A DNA stretch of 64,000 bases, taken from contig NZ_LT838272.1 in the NCBI RefSeq assembly GCF_900176005.1, positions 2,685,587 to 2,749,586 on the forward strand. Reading direction: 5' to 3'. The position numbers and the translations under genes were made by a program. Within the stretch, counting starts at the first letter, position 1. Each line of letters begins with the position of its first letter. The notes under the pieces are model-generated. The model saw only the letters and a program-made list of their open reading frames with translations, did not search any database and was not told the DNA's origin. The DNA is from Thermanaeromonas toyohensis ToBE. GTDB taxonomy: Bacteria; Bacillota; DSM-521; Neomoorellales; Neomoorellaceae. Of this stretch, positions 56,576 to 64,000 are shown one piece after another.

Positions 56576-57415
56576 TCACTTGATACGGACGGTATTCGTT
56601 TTCGAGTCCCAGAACAGCATAAGAGGCGTCACTCCAACCTTAGATGCTGCCACTACATAAATTCTTTCATTAGATAGCCCCAGTTGGGTAAGCAAAGCAC
56701 GTGCAGCATCCAGTTCTTTTGTGTTCATCCTCAGGGCAAGAACCAGATAAGGACGCATGGCCGGAGGATAACGGGCAACTCGCTCCAATTCCTTTCGGCA
56801 ATGAGGGCACCATAAGGACCAAATCAGTGCCGGTTTATTTCTTAGATCTAGTGTTACTAGTAAGCCATCCGCTGTAGACACTTTTAATTCAGTACCGGAT
56901 AAGAATTCAAGTGGTATTGTTAAGTCAGAATCATATAACCGAAAGGGAGGAGCCGGGTTTAGTACCAGTAGGAAAACAGAGCCAAGGAATAGTGCTGCCA
57001 TAGTACCGGGCAATAGGCGTACACGACCCCGTTTAGGAGAGACAAGCACAATTGCCAGGAAGAGGGTTGTTTCTAAGATTAAAAAAATAGCACACAAGTA
57101 ACAGAGGTTCTTTGTGTAGGCCCAAAAAGATGTTAATAAGCCGCTGTGAACCAAAACCCCTCCTCCGATAATTACCAGGGTAAGCCTTCTGTGAGATTGG
57201 GCCATCCCAGTATAACAGAGGTATGCACTGAGTAAATAGTAGCTTGTTCCCCATAAGGTTAACGGTCGCGTTAAAAACTCATAGTAACCATAACATGTAC
57301 CAAGTGGACAGGGGGGGTTGAAACCGATTGCCCATAAGCTAATAGAAGCTATGGCAAGGCACGTGTAAGCCAACCCAAGAAACATCAATATGTTCTCCTT
57401 TTCTAGCCGCCTCAA
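56576..57415 (-). CDS. VKOR-like membrane disulfide-forming protein fused to a thioredoxin domain
   Basis: 279 residues. The N-terminal half has four or five membrane helices with two cysteine pairs: C36/C41 (PPCPLGTC, a periplasmic-side loop) and C105/C108 (LCYLCAIF at a helix end), the arrangement of vitamin K epoxide reductase homologues. The C-terminal half has a thioredoxin-like fold with W-C-P-H-C (C203/C206). Bacterial VKOR-Trx fusions oxidise thiols of exported proteins using quinone. It sits between two secreted hydrolases and may form their disulfides; this is inferred from context. Confidence 0.78.
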   Translation of the reverse strand: MRRLEKENILMFLGLAYTCLAIASISLWAIGFNPPCPLGTCYGYYEFLTRPLTLWGTSYYLLSAYLCYTGMAQSHRRLTLVIIGGGVLVHSGLLTSFWAYTKNLCYLCAIFLILETTLFLAIVLVSPKRGRVRLLPGTMAALFLGSVFLLVLNPAPPFRLYDSDLTIPLEFLSGTELKVSTADGLLVTLDLRNKPALIWSLWCPHCRKELERVARYPPAMRPYLVLALRMNTKELDAARALLTQLGLSNERIYVVAASKVGVTPLMLFWDSKTNTVRIK

Positions 57416-57428
57416 ATGCAGGGTTTAA

Positions 57429-57452
57429 GTGCCGGGGCAGTGGCCCCGGCAC
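57429..57452 (-). terminator. Intergenic hairpin (weak terminator or processing site)
   Basis: GTGCCGGGGC (57429-57438), a four-base loop, and GCCCCGGCAC (57443-57452): a perfect ten-base GC-rich stem. On the minus strand it is followed by TTAAACCC, so the T-run is weak. It lies between the depolymerase stop and the VKOR-thioredoxin start and may reduce expression of the downstream gene. Confidence 0.55.
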
Positions 57453-57492
57453 CTCCTGCTAACAGTAACGTTCCGCAGAAGAGAAGTTACCC

Positions 57493-59337
57493 TTACTGAT
57501 AATTGACCACAAGTTTAGGAGCATACGTGCTACTTTCGCCTCCATATATCTCGAGAACGTCCGAAACAAAGTCCGCCGGTGTCGAAGCTCGTAATCTGAA
57601 CTGAGTACGCCCTGTTTTATTTATAAATTCAAGTGCATTGGCAGGAATTGCAATATCGACGTAGGCATTGTCGGCACCGGGTGGAGCAACTGTAGCCACG
57701 GCTAGAGCGCCATTCGCAGCGTTGGCGGAAACCGGAGCATTATAATCGCTCTGTTCGAGGGCACTGCTGCTGCCAAAATAACCGCGTACTATATCTACAC
57801 TGATACTATTGACGGTACCACTTAGAGATTTGCGATAAATTCGTAGCTTAGCACCTGTGATCGTTACATTATCCGGCAAGCTGCTGGTATCGAACGAGAG
57901 TATCACCCGGTAGGTATCGGTGTTATACATGCCTTTATCGCCCACTTTATGAACCGAAGTGCTCATCCCATCTGCCAGCAGCGCGCCTACATATCCATCT
58001 TCAGAGGAAATTGAAGAAAACGAAGATCCACTATTGGGGTCGATAATGTAAGTCTCTGATTTTACGGCCTCCTGATTCCCAGCTGTATCCACACTGAAGA
58101 ACTTCAGAGTAGTCGTATTTGAAATGGTTATGGGTCCAGTATATTTAGGCGAACTTGTAGTTGGCGTAGTACCGTCTGTTGTATAATAGGTGGTAGCTGG
58201 TTCATTAGTAGAAAGTGATACAGTTACTGGACCGACATAGGTCCCACCTGGGGGACTTGCGGTCGTTACGGGGGGAGTGGTATCGTTGCCGCTGGGCGGA
58301 GTAGAACTTCCTCCGTTTTTCGGATGGTCGCGGAAGAACTCCCACATGATTTGGCTCGCGTTTGGTCCTTTGGGGTCCGTGTAAGAGCCAGATGTACTAC
58401 CACCTGACCATGCATGGCCCATGCCGTCCACCATATACTTCTCCATAATAACTGCCCCGTAGTTATCCTTGTAAACATATCTTGTATAGGAACGACCGTT
58501 AGGTACAGAACCACTAATAGTAGCGTCTGCTACATCATCGATGTTATTATTGTCAATTCCATCCGAAGCCAAGTCGTTCGTCTGGGCCCACTGAGAAAGG
58601 ACCTGATGACCATTAATGGGATAGACTGTATAATCCGAGGTGCCGTGGAAGACAATGGTTGGAACTACTCGCTTATACGAACCCATCGCATTATAAGCGA
58701 CGGTTCCCTGCTGGTTAGGGTCCGGTCCACCTTGGAACATAGCATTCCAGGCGTTAATCTCGCTGGTGGCTGCCTTGTACTCGAGACCCGAATGAACCCC
58801 GATTGCTGCAAAGACGTCTGGGTATGTTGCACCCATTATTACAGCCATTGCCGCTCCAGCTGATAAACCTGCGATATAAATGCGGTTATCATCTATGGTA
58901 TACTCGCTTTTGACCTGATTTACTATTCCAGCGATAACGGATGGTTCGCCGCTACCGCGCGATTGGTGGAATGGATCGAACCAGTGCCAACACTTATTTG
59001 GATGGGAGGAGGAAGGTTGATCGGGGTAGACAACTATGAAGTTGTTTTGCTCCGCTATCGAGTTCATTTGCGTCCCTGCGGCGAACTGATCGGGATCTTG
59101 AGTACAACCGTGTAGCATTACAACTAATGGTACAGGGATCCCACTTTGGTATCCTGTAGGAATGTAGACTTTATATATTCTCCCATCAGTGTAAGTCTTG
59201 GTAACAAACGTACCCGCGTATGCCGGTTTTAAATTAGACGGCCCTATGACCTCTAAGCCCATGAAAGTAGTAAACACAATAAGCAACGCAACTACACAAC
59301 TCAGCACCCGAGGAACCCGAGCCTTCAAACGAAACAT
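57493..59337 (-). CDS. Secreted PHB-depolymerase-family esterase with C-terminal modules
   Basis: 614 residues. A signal peptide ends near AYAG (residue 42). The catalytic part (residues about 45-340) is the PHB depolymerase/LpqC esterase fold: LVVMLHGCTQDPDQFA for the oxyanion, YIAGLSAGAAMAVIMG with Ser159, and VDGMGHAWSGGS for His. Next a chitobiase-type C-terminal module (TTPPVTTASPPGGTYVGPV, TTYYTTDGTTPTTSS), then a beta-rich region like the DNRLRE/CBM domain (GAKLRIYRKSLSGT, APKLVVNYQ), both common adhesion modules. It would attack an extracellular polyester or acylated polysaccharide. Confidence 0.88.
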   Translation of the reverse strand: MFRLKARVPRVLSCVVALLIVFTTFMGLEVIGPSNLKPAYAGTFVTKTYTDGRIYKVYIPTGYQSGIPVPLVVMLHGCTQDPDQFAAGTQMNSIAEQNNFIVVYPDQPSSSHPNKCWHWFDPFHQSRGSGEPSVIAGIVNQVKSEYTIDDNRIYIAGLSAGAAMAVIMGATYPDVFAAIGVHSGLEYKAATSEINAWNAMFQGGPDPNQQGTVAYNAMGSYKRVVPTIVFHGTSDYTVYPINGHQVLSQWAQTNDLASDGIDNNNIDDVADATISGSVPNGRSYTRYVYKDNYGAVIMEKYMVDGMGHAWSGGSTSGSYTDPKGPNASQIMWEFFRDHPKNGGSSTPPSGNDTTPPVTTASPPGGTYVGPVTVSLSTNEPATTYYTTDGTTPTTSSPKYTGPITISNTTTLKFFSVDTAGNQEAVKSETYIIDPNSGSSFSSISSEDGYVGALLADGMSTSVHKVGDKGMYNTDTYRVILSFDTSSLPDNVTITGAKLRIYRKSLSGTVNSISVDIVRGYFGSSSALEQSDYNAPVSANAANGALAVATVAPPGADNAYVDIAIPANALEFINKTGRTQFRLRASTPADFVSDVLEIYGGESSTYAPKLVVNYQ

Positions 59338-59850
59338 CTCGTTTAACCTCCAATTTTCCAGATTTTCTAAGACTGGGTATTACGGGTTTTCAGACATTAA
59401 TTTACTCGTCTTAACATGGTTTATTTCACTCCTTTTTAAGAAAATTATACATTCGTACAAATTCTCAACGAGCCCCAGATAATGTTTTCTTTTATTCTGC
59501 TTTTCCCCCATTACAGCTTGACATTAATTCTGTCTTGTGAAAATATTGTTAGTACCTTAGTACCATAAAAGCATATCATTTCCGTTTGACCCTTCTCCCT
59601 CATTACCTCATTTAGTCTTTATCTGCACCCCAGAAGCCGGTAGCCGCTAGTTACTTAATCACCATATTGCGTAGGTTTGATTGCCATTCGCTTCCTGCTA
59701 TATACCGCTGGTTCCCTTGAGTTCCGAAAGCCTTTAGGAGGTGTATTTAGGTTTACCCTAATTTATACTTTACTCCTTTTTTCTTCTCTCTCAAGTATCT
59801 TTTGACATGAAAGGATATCTCTAGTGCATAAAAGACTGAGGATCTTAGGG
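59338..59850 (+). other. 513-base stretch without a recognised gene
   Basis: It lies between the depolymerase start and the LytTR regulator stop. On the minus strand a ribosome-site-like AAGGAG precedes a six-codon frame (about 59400-59420), and GGAGGT lies just before the depolymerase start. A TATAAT near 59448 on the minus strand could be part of the depolymerase promoter. Between about 59650 and 59760 two overlapping minus-strand frames of about 26-30 codons have no start and look like remnants of coding DNA that I cannot identify. Confidence 0.5.
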
Positions 59851-60420
59851 TCACTTATTACTCAACCACTTCTTCACCAATCTCATCCCCTTCCGGCTGA
59901 TCCAGGCGGATACGTTATAATTATTAAACCTTACTTCATAGATGTTATTTCCATAGGGAATTATCCGTTCGATCTTGCTCATATTGATTAAATACGCCCG
60001 GTGGGTGCGCAAAAAAAAGCCACATCTAGAAAGTTCTTTTTCTACTTCCTTAAGTTTTTTACGGCAAAAATACACTCCTTGAATGGTATGAAAAAGGGTA
60101 TACCTGCCTTTACACGTCTCTACAAAGATAATGTCCTGTACGTTCAAAAGTCTGATATCCTTACCCTCCAGGACATACACCTGAGAAGCCTTATGTACCT
60201 CACCGGTACCAGAACGCGCCTTCACTTCCTCTAATCTTTGAGGCCAAGCAGAGCTTATGAGCCTCTGCAATAGGATGCTTACTTCTCCTAACTCTCTTAA
60301 TGTCAGCCGGTATACTTTCCCACTGGGCATCTCCTGGACCACTATATCCCAAGGTTCCTCCGTATTTTTGCTGTTGGGCTTTATTTCTAGAATAAGAGAA
60401 GTTCTGAGGCGTTCTACCAC
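59851..60420 (-). CDS. LytTR-domain transcriptional regulator without receiver
   Basis: 189 residues. Residues about 85-185 are a LytTR DNA-binding domain (DIRLLNVQDIIFVETCKGRY, FFLRTHRAYLINMSKIERI, ISRKGMRLVKKWL). The first 80 residues are not a receiver domain: no phosphorylation aspartate set is visible (LILEIKPNSKNTEEPWDIVV). The regulator must therefore be controlled some other way. It starts 17 bases after the chemoreceptor-like gene and is probably cotranscribed, so that protein may be its sensor. The targets are unknown. Confidence 0.85.
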   Translation of the reverse strand: MVERLRTSLILEIKPNSKNTEEPWDIVVQEMPSGKVYRLTLRELGEVSILLQRLISSAWPQRLEEVKARSGTGEVHKASQVYVLEGKDIRLLNVQDIIFVETCKGRYTLFHTIQGVYFCRKKLKEVEKELSRCGFFLRTHRAYLINMSKIERIIPYGNNIYEVRFNNYNVSAWISRKGMRLVKKWLSNK

Positions 60421-60437
60421 TTTTTACACCGCCCAAC

Positions 60438-61256
60438 TTATCCGCGAAGTTCTAAGGCCAGTTGGACCAGACCATCACACGTGTTGACCACTTCTTCCAA
60501 ACAAGCAGCCAAGGATTCGGTACCCGCCGTCTGGTCGCCGGTGCGTTCTAGAATTTGCTTTATATCTTCCTTCAGCTTTTCCAAGGCCAAAACGATGTTG
60601 TTGTAAACCTCCGCTGCTATCTTAGCATAATCGGCCACTTGATCTGCCAGCCGGCGTACTTCCCTGGCTACTACATCAAACCCCGCGCCGCGTTGCCCTA
60701 TATGAGCAGCTTCAATGGTAGCGTTGAGCCCGAGGATTTTGGTCTGATAGGCTATCTTTTCAATGAAGTTGACTACCTCGGTGGCTCGTAAAGCTTCTTT
60801 TTCTACCTGCGAAGCCAGGTGGTTGATATTGTCTATAAGTCTATTTATTTCTTCGGCTGCTGCAGCTAGCTCCTCTCCCATAGCCATGGCGTTCTGCATG
60901 GTTTCACTGAGGGCCCTAGCCACTCCAAATAGGTGGTCTTCCTTTTCCACCCCTTCCGACACACTGATACCCCCCACCACGCGGCCCTCTTCTATAATGG
61001 GTACAGCCCGGGCCACATAGGGAATCCCAAGCACCTCCGGCCCCACACGGGCAACCATACGCTTGCCTTCTGTAATGGCACGCCCAACTGCAGAGGCAGG
61101 TAAAAGGGGATCGCCCGGCTTTACATTGTGCTTTATTCTCTTCCCAGGTACATATATCAATACCTTTTCGGTATCGCAAACGGATATGGCGCAGTCCCCG
61201 GCAAACAAGCCCGGCAAATAGGGGGCGACCTCTACAAAGGCTTCCAACACCCTCAT
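60438..61256 (-). CDS. Soluble methyl-accepting chemotaxis-like protein
   Basis: 272 residues with no membrane helix. The N-terminal 110 residues form a small sensor-like domain (LPGLFAGDCAISVCDTEKVL, GGISVSEG) with two cysteines. The second half is a short chemoreceptor signalling coiled coil, with hairpin GLNATIEAAHIGQRGAGFDV and VVAREVRRLADQVADYAK, close to the consensus N-A-x-I-E-A-A-R-A-G. The arms are much shorter than in true receptors. No che genes are nearby. The adjacent LytTR regulator suggests a transcriptional rather than motility output. Confidence 0.88.
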   Translation of the reverse strand: MRVLEAFVEVAPYLPGLFAGDCAISVCDTEKVLIYVPGKRIKHNVKPGDPLLPASAVGRAITEGKRMVARVGPEVLGIPYVARAVPIIEEGRVVGGISVSEGVEKEDHLFGVARALSETMQNAMAMGEELAAAAEEINRLIDNINHLASQVEKEALRATEVVNFIEKIAYQTKILGLNATIEAAHIGQRGAGFDVVAREVRRLADQVADYAKIAAEVYNNIVLALEKLKEDIKQILERTGDQTAGTESLAACLEEVVNTCDGLVQLALELRG

Positions 61257-61291
61257 CCCTCAGACCTCACCTCCCTCTTTTGTACAACAGA

Positions 61292-61320
61292 GCCCCCACC
61301 ATACCTGTTCTCGTGGGGGC
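61292..61320 (-). terminator. Terminator of the liv operon
   Basis: GCCCCCAC (61292-61299) pairs with GTGGGGGC (61313-61320), a perfect eight-base stem. On the minus strand it lies 30 bases after the livM stop and is followed by TCTGTTGT, a weak T-run. Confidence 0.6.
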
Positions 61321-61349
61321 ATTCCTCCAGCTGCTTTAAGTATCAGGCA

Positions 61350-62372
61350 TTATACGCTCAATTCCTTTTTTTCTTTTCCGCACGATACCCCAATAGTACT
61401 CTTTATTTCCGGCCTGGAAGCATTCTTTTTTCTCTCTAAAATATGGGTAAAACTCCGCGCCAGGCCACCCGGGAAGAAAAGTACTATCAGTATATAAACA
61501 ATGCCAAAGAGAAGCAGCCAACGCTCGAAGATAGGATAAACCCTAGCGAGACCACTGAACCACTCGTGCACCCAATTGATCAGGGCCGAGCCCACTATAG
61601 CCCCATAAAGGGTGCCGCTGCCGCCGACAATGGTCATCAAAAGCGCATCCAAGGTTTTTTCCACGGACAGAACAGAAGCGCTCACGAAACGCATTTGCAA
61701 TGCATACAAAGCCCCAGCCAGGCTGGCAGTTACACCCCCCACAGCCGTAGAAAAAAGTTTGTAGCGGAAAACATCATAACCAATAGCTTCTGCCCGTCGC
61801 TCGTTTTCGCGTATAGCCTGCAATACTTTACCGGTAGGGGAGGATACAAAGTTGCGTAGCACCCAGGTAGCCAGAATGAGGAAAACCAGGGCGACATAAT
61901 AGTAAACAACTCTATCTTGGAGTATTTCAGGTACCCGGAAACTGAAACCGTCTTCTCCTCCGGTCACGCTACGCAACCGTAAGGCGGCGATGAAAAATAA
62001 CTCGCCGAAGGCCAGGGTGATCATGGCAAAGTAGGTATCCCGCACCCGCAGCGAGAGAGTACCTATGAGAAGGGAAATAAGCAAGCCAAAAAGAAAAACT
62101 GCCACCAGCCCGGTTAGAAGCGCTGGGATGCTTGGACCAATATTTTTGAGCAACAACCCAATTATATAGGCGCCGCTCCCGAAAAAGAGAGCATGACCGA
62201 AGCTTATGATACCTGTGTACCCCAACAAGATATCATAACTCATGGCAAAAACAGCTATGATAAAAATTTGTGTCAGTAGATTAAGGGTAGCTCGTGACTC
62301 GGTAAGCAAGGGTACAACTGCCATAAAGCCTATTAATATAGCCACCAGAATCCATTTAAACTTCTCTTTCAC
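61350..62372 (-). CDS. livM: Branched-chain amino-acid ABC transporter permease LivM
   Basis: 340 residues with about nine membrane helices. Landmarks of LivM: YDILLGYTGIISFGHALFFG, LRVRDTYFAMITLAFGELFF, and the EAA-type cytoplasmic loop LQAIRENERRAEAIGYDVFR, then GGSGTLYGAIVGSAL. It pairs with LivH as the channel for a leucine/isoleucine/valine-type importer, though related systems carry urea or aromatic acids. The start overlaps the livH stop by one base. The C-terminal tail (ILERKKNASRPEIKSTIGVS) is longer than usual. Confidence 0.93.
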   Translation of the reverse strand: MKEKFKWILVAILIGFMAVVPLLTESRATLNLLTQIFIIAVFAMSYDILLGYTGIISFGHALFFGSGAYIIGLLLKNIGPSIPALLTGLVAVFLFGLLISLLIGTLSLRVRDTYFAMITLAFGELFFIAALRLRSVTGGEDGFSFRVPEILQDRVVYYYVALVFLILATWVLRNFVSSPTGKVLQAIRENERRAEAIGYDVFRYKLFSTAVGGVTASLAGALYALQMRFVSASVLSVEKTLDALLMTIVGGSGTLYGAIVGSALINWVHEWFSGLARVYPIFERWLLLFGIVYILIVLFFPGGLARSFTHILERKKNASRPEIKSTIGVSCGKEKKELSV

Positions 62373-63235
62373 TAGATCCGGCCTCCCCCAAATAATCCTC
62401 TGGGTCTAACTAGTAAGACCACTGCCATAAGGAGGACGTTGACCGTCAAGGCTGCTTCCGGGGCAAACCACGAAACCAGGGCACCCATTAGCCCCACCAG
62501 GAGAGCCCCTGCCAGCGATCCAATAAAACTTCCCAGCCCCCCGATTACTACTACAATAAAAGCCAAAAGCTGGTTGTCCATCCCCATGGTAGGACTAATG
62601 GCTCCATTCAGAGGGCCCATCATAGCCCCTCCCAAGGCAGCCAGGCCAGCACCCAGAGCAAATATAAGAGTAAAAATTTTTCGTATATCGATACCCAAAG
62701 CCTGGACCATCTCACGGTTTTCTACCCCGGCGCGAACAATGATACCCAACCGTGTCCGCTGCAGCAGAAAATACACTAGAAGGGCTATCAAAATGCCCAC
62801 CGCAATGGTAAATAACCGGTATTTTACCAGTATAATCCCCCCGAAGTCCCAGCTGCCCTCCAGCCACTTGGGCCCGGGACTGGTAAGAATATTAGGCCCC
62901 CAGAGCACCCTAACGAGCTCGGTAAGAACCAGCATTAAGCCCATTGTAAGAAGCATTTGGGATACATGGCTGCCGTACACCCTGCTTATGGTCAGCCTTT
63001 CTAAAACTGTACCCAGAATCACCCCGCATAGTACCGCGCCAAGTAAAGCGAGGCCAAAGCTTTGAGTCTGGCTGAAAATCCAGGCTCCCATGTAAGCGCC
63101 CCACAGAAAGAAAGCTCCATGGGCGAAATTCAGGATATCCATCAACCCAAAGATAATAGATAGACCCACGGCGAATAAGAAAATAGCCATACCGGTAGCA
63201 ATGCCGTTGGTAGTCAGATTAATAAAGGTTTCCAT
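62372..63235 (-). CDS. livH: Branched-chain amino-acid ABC transporter permease LivH
   Basis: 287 residues, about eight membrane helices. Typical motifs: GLSIIFGLMDILNFAHGAFF near the N-terminus, LQRTRLGIIVRAGVENREMV (the loop that contacts the ATPases), and AFIVVVIGGLGSFIGSLAGA. It forms the permease dimer with LivM. It lies 64 bases downstream of livF. Confidence 0.94.
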   Translation of the reverse strand: METFINLTTNGIATGMAIFLFAVGLSIIFGLMDILNFAHGAFFLWGAYMGAWIFSQTQSFGLALLGAVLCGVILGTVLERLTISRVYGSHVSQMLLTMGLMLVLTELVRVLWGPNILTSPGPKWLEGSWDFGGIILVKYRLFTIAVGILIALLVYFLLQRTRLGIIVRAGVENREMVQALGIDIRKIFTLIFALGAGLAALGGAMMGPLNGAISPTMGMDNQLLAFIVVVIGGLGSFIGSLAGALLVGLMGALVSWFAPEAALTVNVLLMAVVLLVRPRGLFGGGRI

Positions 63236-63299
63236 TTAAACCCCCCCACCAAGGTTTTGACAACGCCTTTCGCCGGTTCAACATCCTTTTCAATGTTAC

Positions 63300-63998
63300 T
63301 TACAAGCTAATTCCCAGGTATTTCTGCTGAAGGTTCACGTTATTAACCAAGTCCTCCATCTCACCCTGGGCCACCGTCCGTCCATCATCGATGATGTAAA
63401 AGCGATCCCCTACATACTGGGCCAGGTTGAAGTTCTGCTCCACCAGAACCACAGTAGTCTGTCGCTTTATCTCTTTTATGGCTTCCGCTACTTTCTCCAC
63501 CACTACCGGCGCCAGTCCCTTACTCGGTTCGTCAATTAGCAACAAGCTATTTTCGCCAACAAGAGCGCGTCCCAATGCCAGCATCTGCCTCTGCCCACCG
63601 CTCAGGCTACCCGCTTTCTTCTGCCACGCCACTTTTAAATCAGGAAAAATAGATAATACTTTATCCAGCAGTTCCCCCGAACGATTCCCTTTCATAGCTA
63701 TTTTGAGGTTTTCTTCTACTGTTAAGCCGCTAAAAATGGCCTGATCCTCTGGAACATATCCTATTCCCTTTCGGGCCACCATGTGGGCGGGCAGGCCGTC
63801 AATACGCTCACCCTTGAATTCGATCCTGCCCTTTCTGGGCTTTAGTAACCCCATAATGGACCGCAAGGTAGTCGTCTTCCCCGCCCCATTCCGGCCCAGG
63901 ACGACCGTGACCTTCCCTTCCGGCACTTCCAGGGATACTCCCTGGAGAATGTGGAATTCTCCTATATAGGTCTCCAAATCCTCGACCCTCAGTATCAC
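63300..63998 (-). CDS. livF: Branched-chain amino-acid ABC transporter ATP-binding protein LivF
   Basis: 232 residues from a GTG at 63998, two bases from the window edge. The true start could lie just outside, but the visible beginning MILRVEDLETYIGEFHIL matches the normal LivF start. Walker A is LGRNGAGKTTTL, signature SLSGGQRQMLALGRALVG, Walker B LLLIDEPSKGLAP, and the H-loop region VVLVEQNFNLA. It powers import with LivG, whose gene and the binding protein gene should lie to the right. Confidence 0.93.
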   Translation of the reverse strand: MILRVEDLETYIGEFHILQGVSLEVPEGKVTVVLGRNGAGKTTTLRSIMGLLKPRKGRIEFKGERIDGLPAHMVARKGIGYVPEDQAIFSGLTVEENLKIAMKGNRSGELLDKVLSIFPDLKVAWQKKAGSLSGGQRQMLALGRALVGENSLLLIDEPSKGLAPVVVEKVAEAIKEIKRQTTVVLVEQNFNLAQYVGDRFYIIDDGRTVAQGEMEDLVNNVNLQQKYLGISL

Positions 63999-64000
63999 GC

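Noticed and set aside
59518-59549. Plus-strand promoter TTGACA near 59518
   Set aside because: The -10 position holds AAATAT/TATTGT and no plus-strand gene follows; probably chance in AT-rich DNA.
62439-63065. 208-residue plus-strand frame opposite livH
   Set aside because: Ser/Pro/Arg-rich, no ribosome site, and exactly antisense to a clear permease gene.

Overview
The window looks like a chromosomal segment of a thermophilic, anaerobic, spore-forming Firmicute of the Moorella/Thermanaeromonas kind. This is inferred from gene content: a Ni-Fe CO dehydrogenase with CooF and a flavin NAD(P)H oxidoreductase, an orphan ferredoxin, molybdenum-cofactor genes, the Firmicute tryptophan attenuation protein TRAP, sporulation-type small membrane proteins (YtaF, a YjcZ-like peptide), a rubrerythrin, the FakA/FakB pair, and the polA-mutM-ytaF-coaE-slt and dnaE...pfkA-pyk gene orders. 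TTG and GTG starts are common and Shine-Dalgarno sequences are strong. I saw no rRNA, CRISPR array or intact insertion sequence.

Layout. 0-9.5 kb (minus strand): a partial MFS transporter; a NfeD / slipin / UbiB-like kinase / PocR-AraC regulator operon; the fatty-acid kinase pair FakA-FakB followed by an unrecognised HTH protein. 9.5-15.2 kb (plus): a CRP/FNR-like palindrome, cooS-cooF-FAD/NAD oxidoreductase, a DHA2 MFS exporter, and a tRNA Val-Asp-Phe cluster with its own promoter and terminator. 15.3-22.8 kb (minus): agmatinase and spermidine synthase, then a run of LysR, mobA, moeA, mobB, phoU and a Na/Pi symporter. 22.8-28.3 kb: L-lactate dehydrogenase, a triple-HTH regulator, a DUF2680 protein with a Gly-Met-Trp repeat, a membrane glycosyltransferase, ferredoxin, DUF3243, nitroreductase, and a recombinase remnant running into tRNA-Leu(GAG). 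28.4-35 kb (minus): nicotinate phosphoribosyltransferase and the slt-coaE-ytaF-mutM-polA set.

35-45.7 kb: RtcB, a DUF1540 peptide, tRNA-Leu(CAA), a secreted stalk-domain protein with a long Glu/Arg/Gln tract, an MscS channel, a LytS/LytR-type two-component system, a 26-residue YjcZ-like peptide, a membrane-anchored protein with a possible deacetylase-like region, a HAD phosphatase and MinC. 45.6-52 kb (minus): dnaE, mtrB (TRAP), a 67-residue protein, pfkA and pyk. 52-61 kb: a rubrerythrin behind a perfect Fur/PerR-like palindrome, tRNA-Pro(CGG), then an accessory-looking region with three alpha/beta hydrolases (two secreted), a VKOR-thioredoxin fusion, a decayed HD-GYP gene, and a cytosolic chemoreceptor-like protein paired with an orphan LytTR regulator. 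61.3-64 kb: the livM, livH and livF part of a branched-chain amino-acid ABC transporter.

How the parts fit. CooS-CooF-FNOR would oxidise CO and pass electrons through iron-sulphur clusters to NAD(P). The Mo-cofactor genes would serve Mo/W enzymes such as formate dehydrogenase (none is in the window). Pfk, Pyk and LDH give a glycolytic route to lactate. The 52.8-59.3 kb region points to breakdown of extracellular esters or polyesters, with a disulfide-forming membrane enzyme encoded between the two secreted hydrolases. Calls rest on reading motifs by eye; no database search was run.
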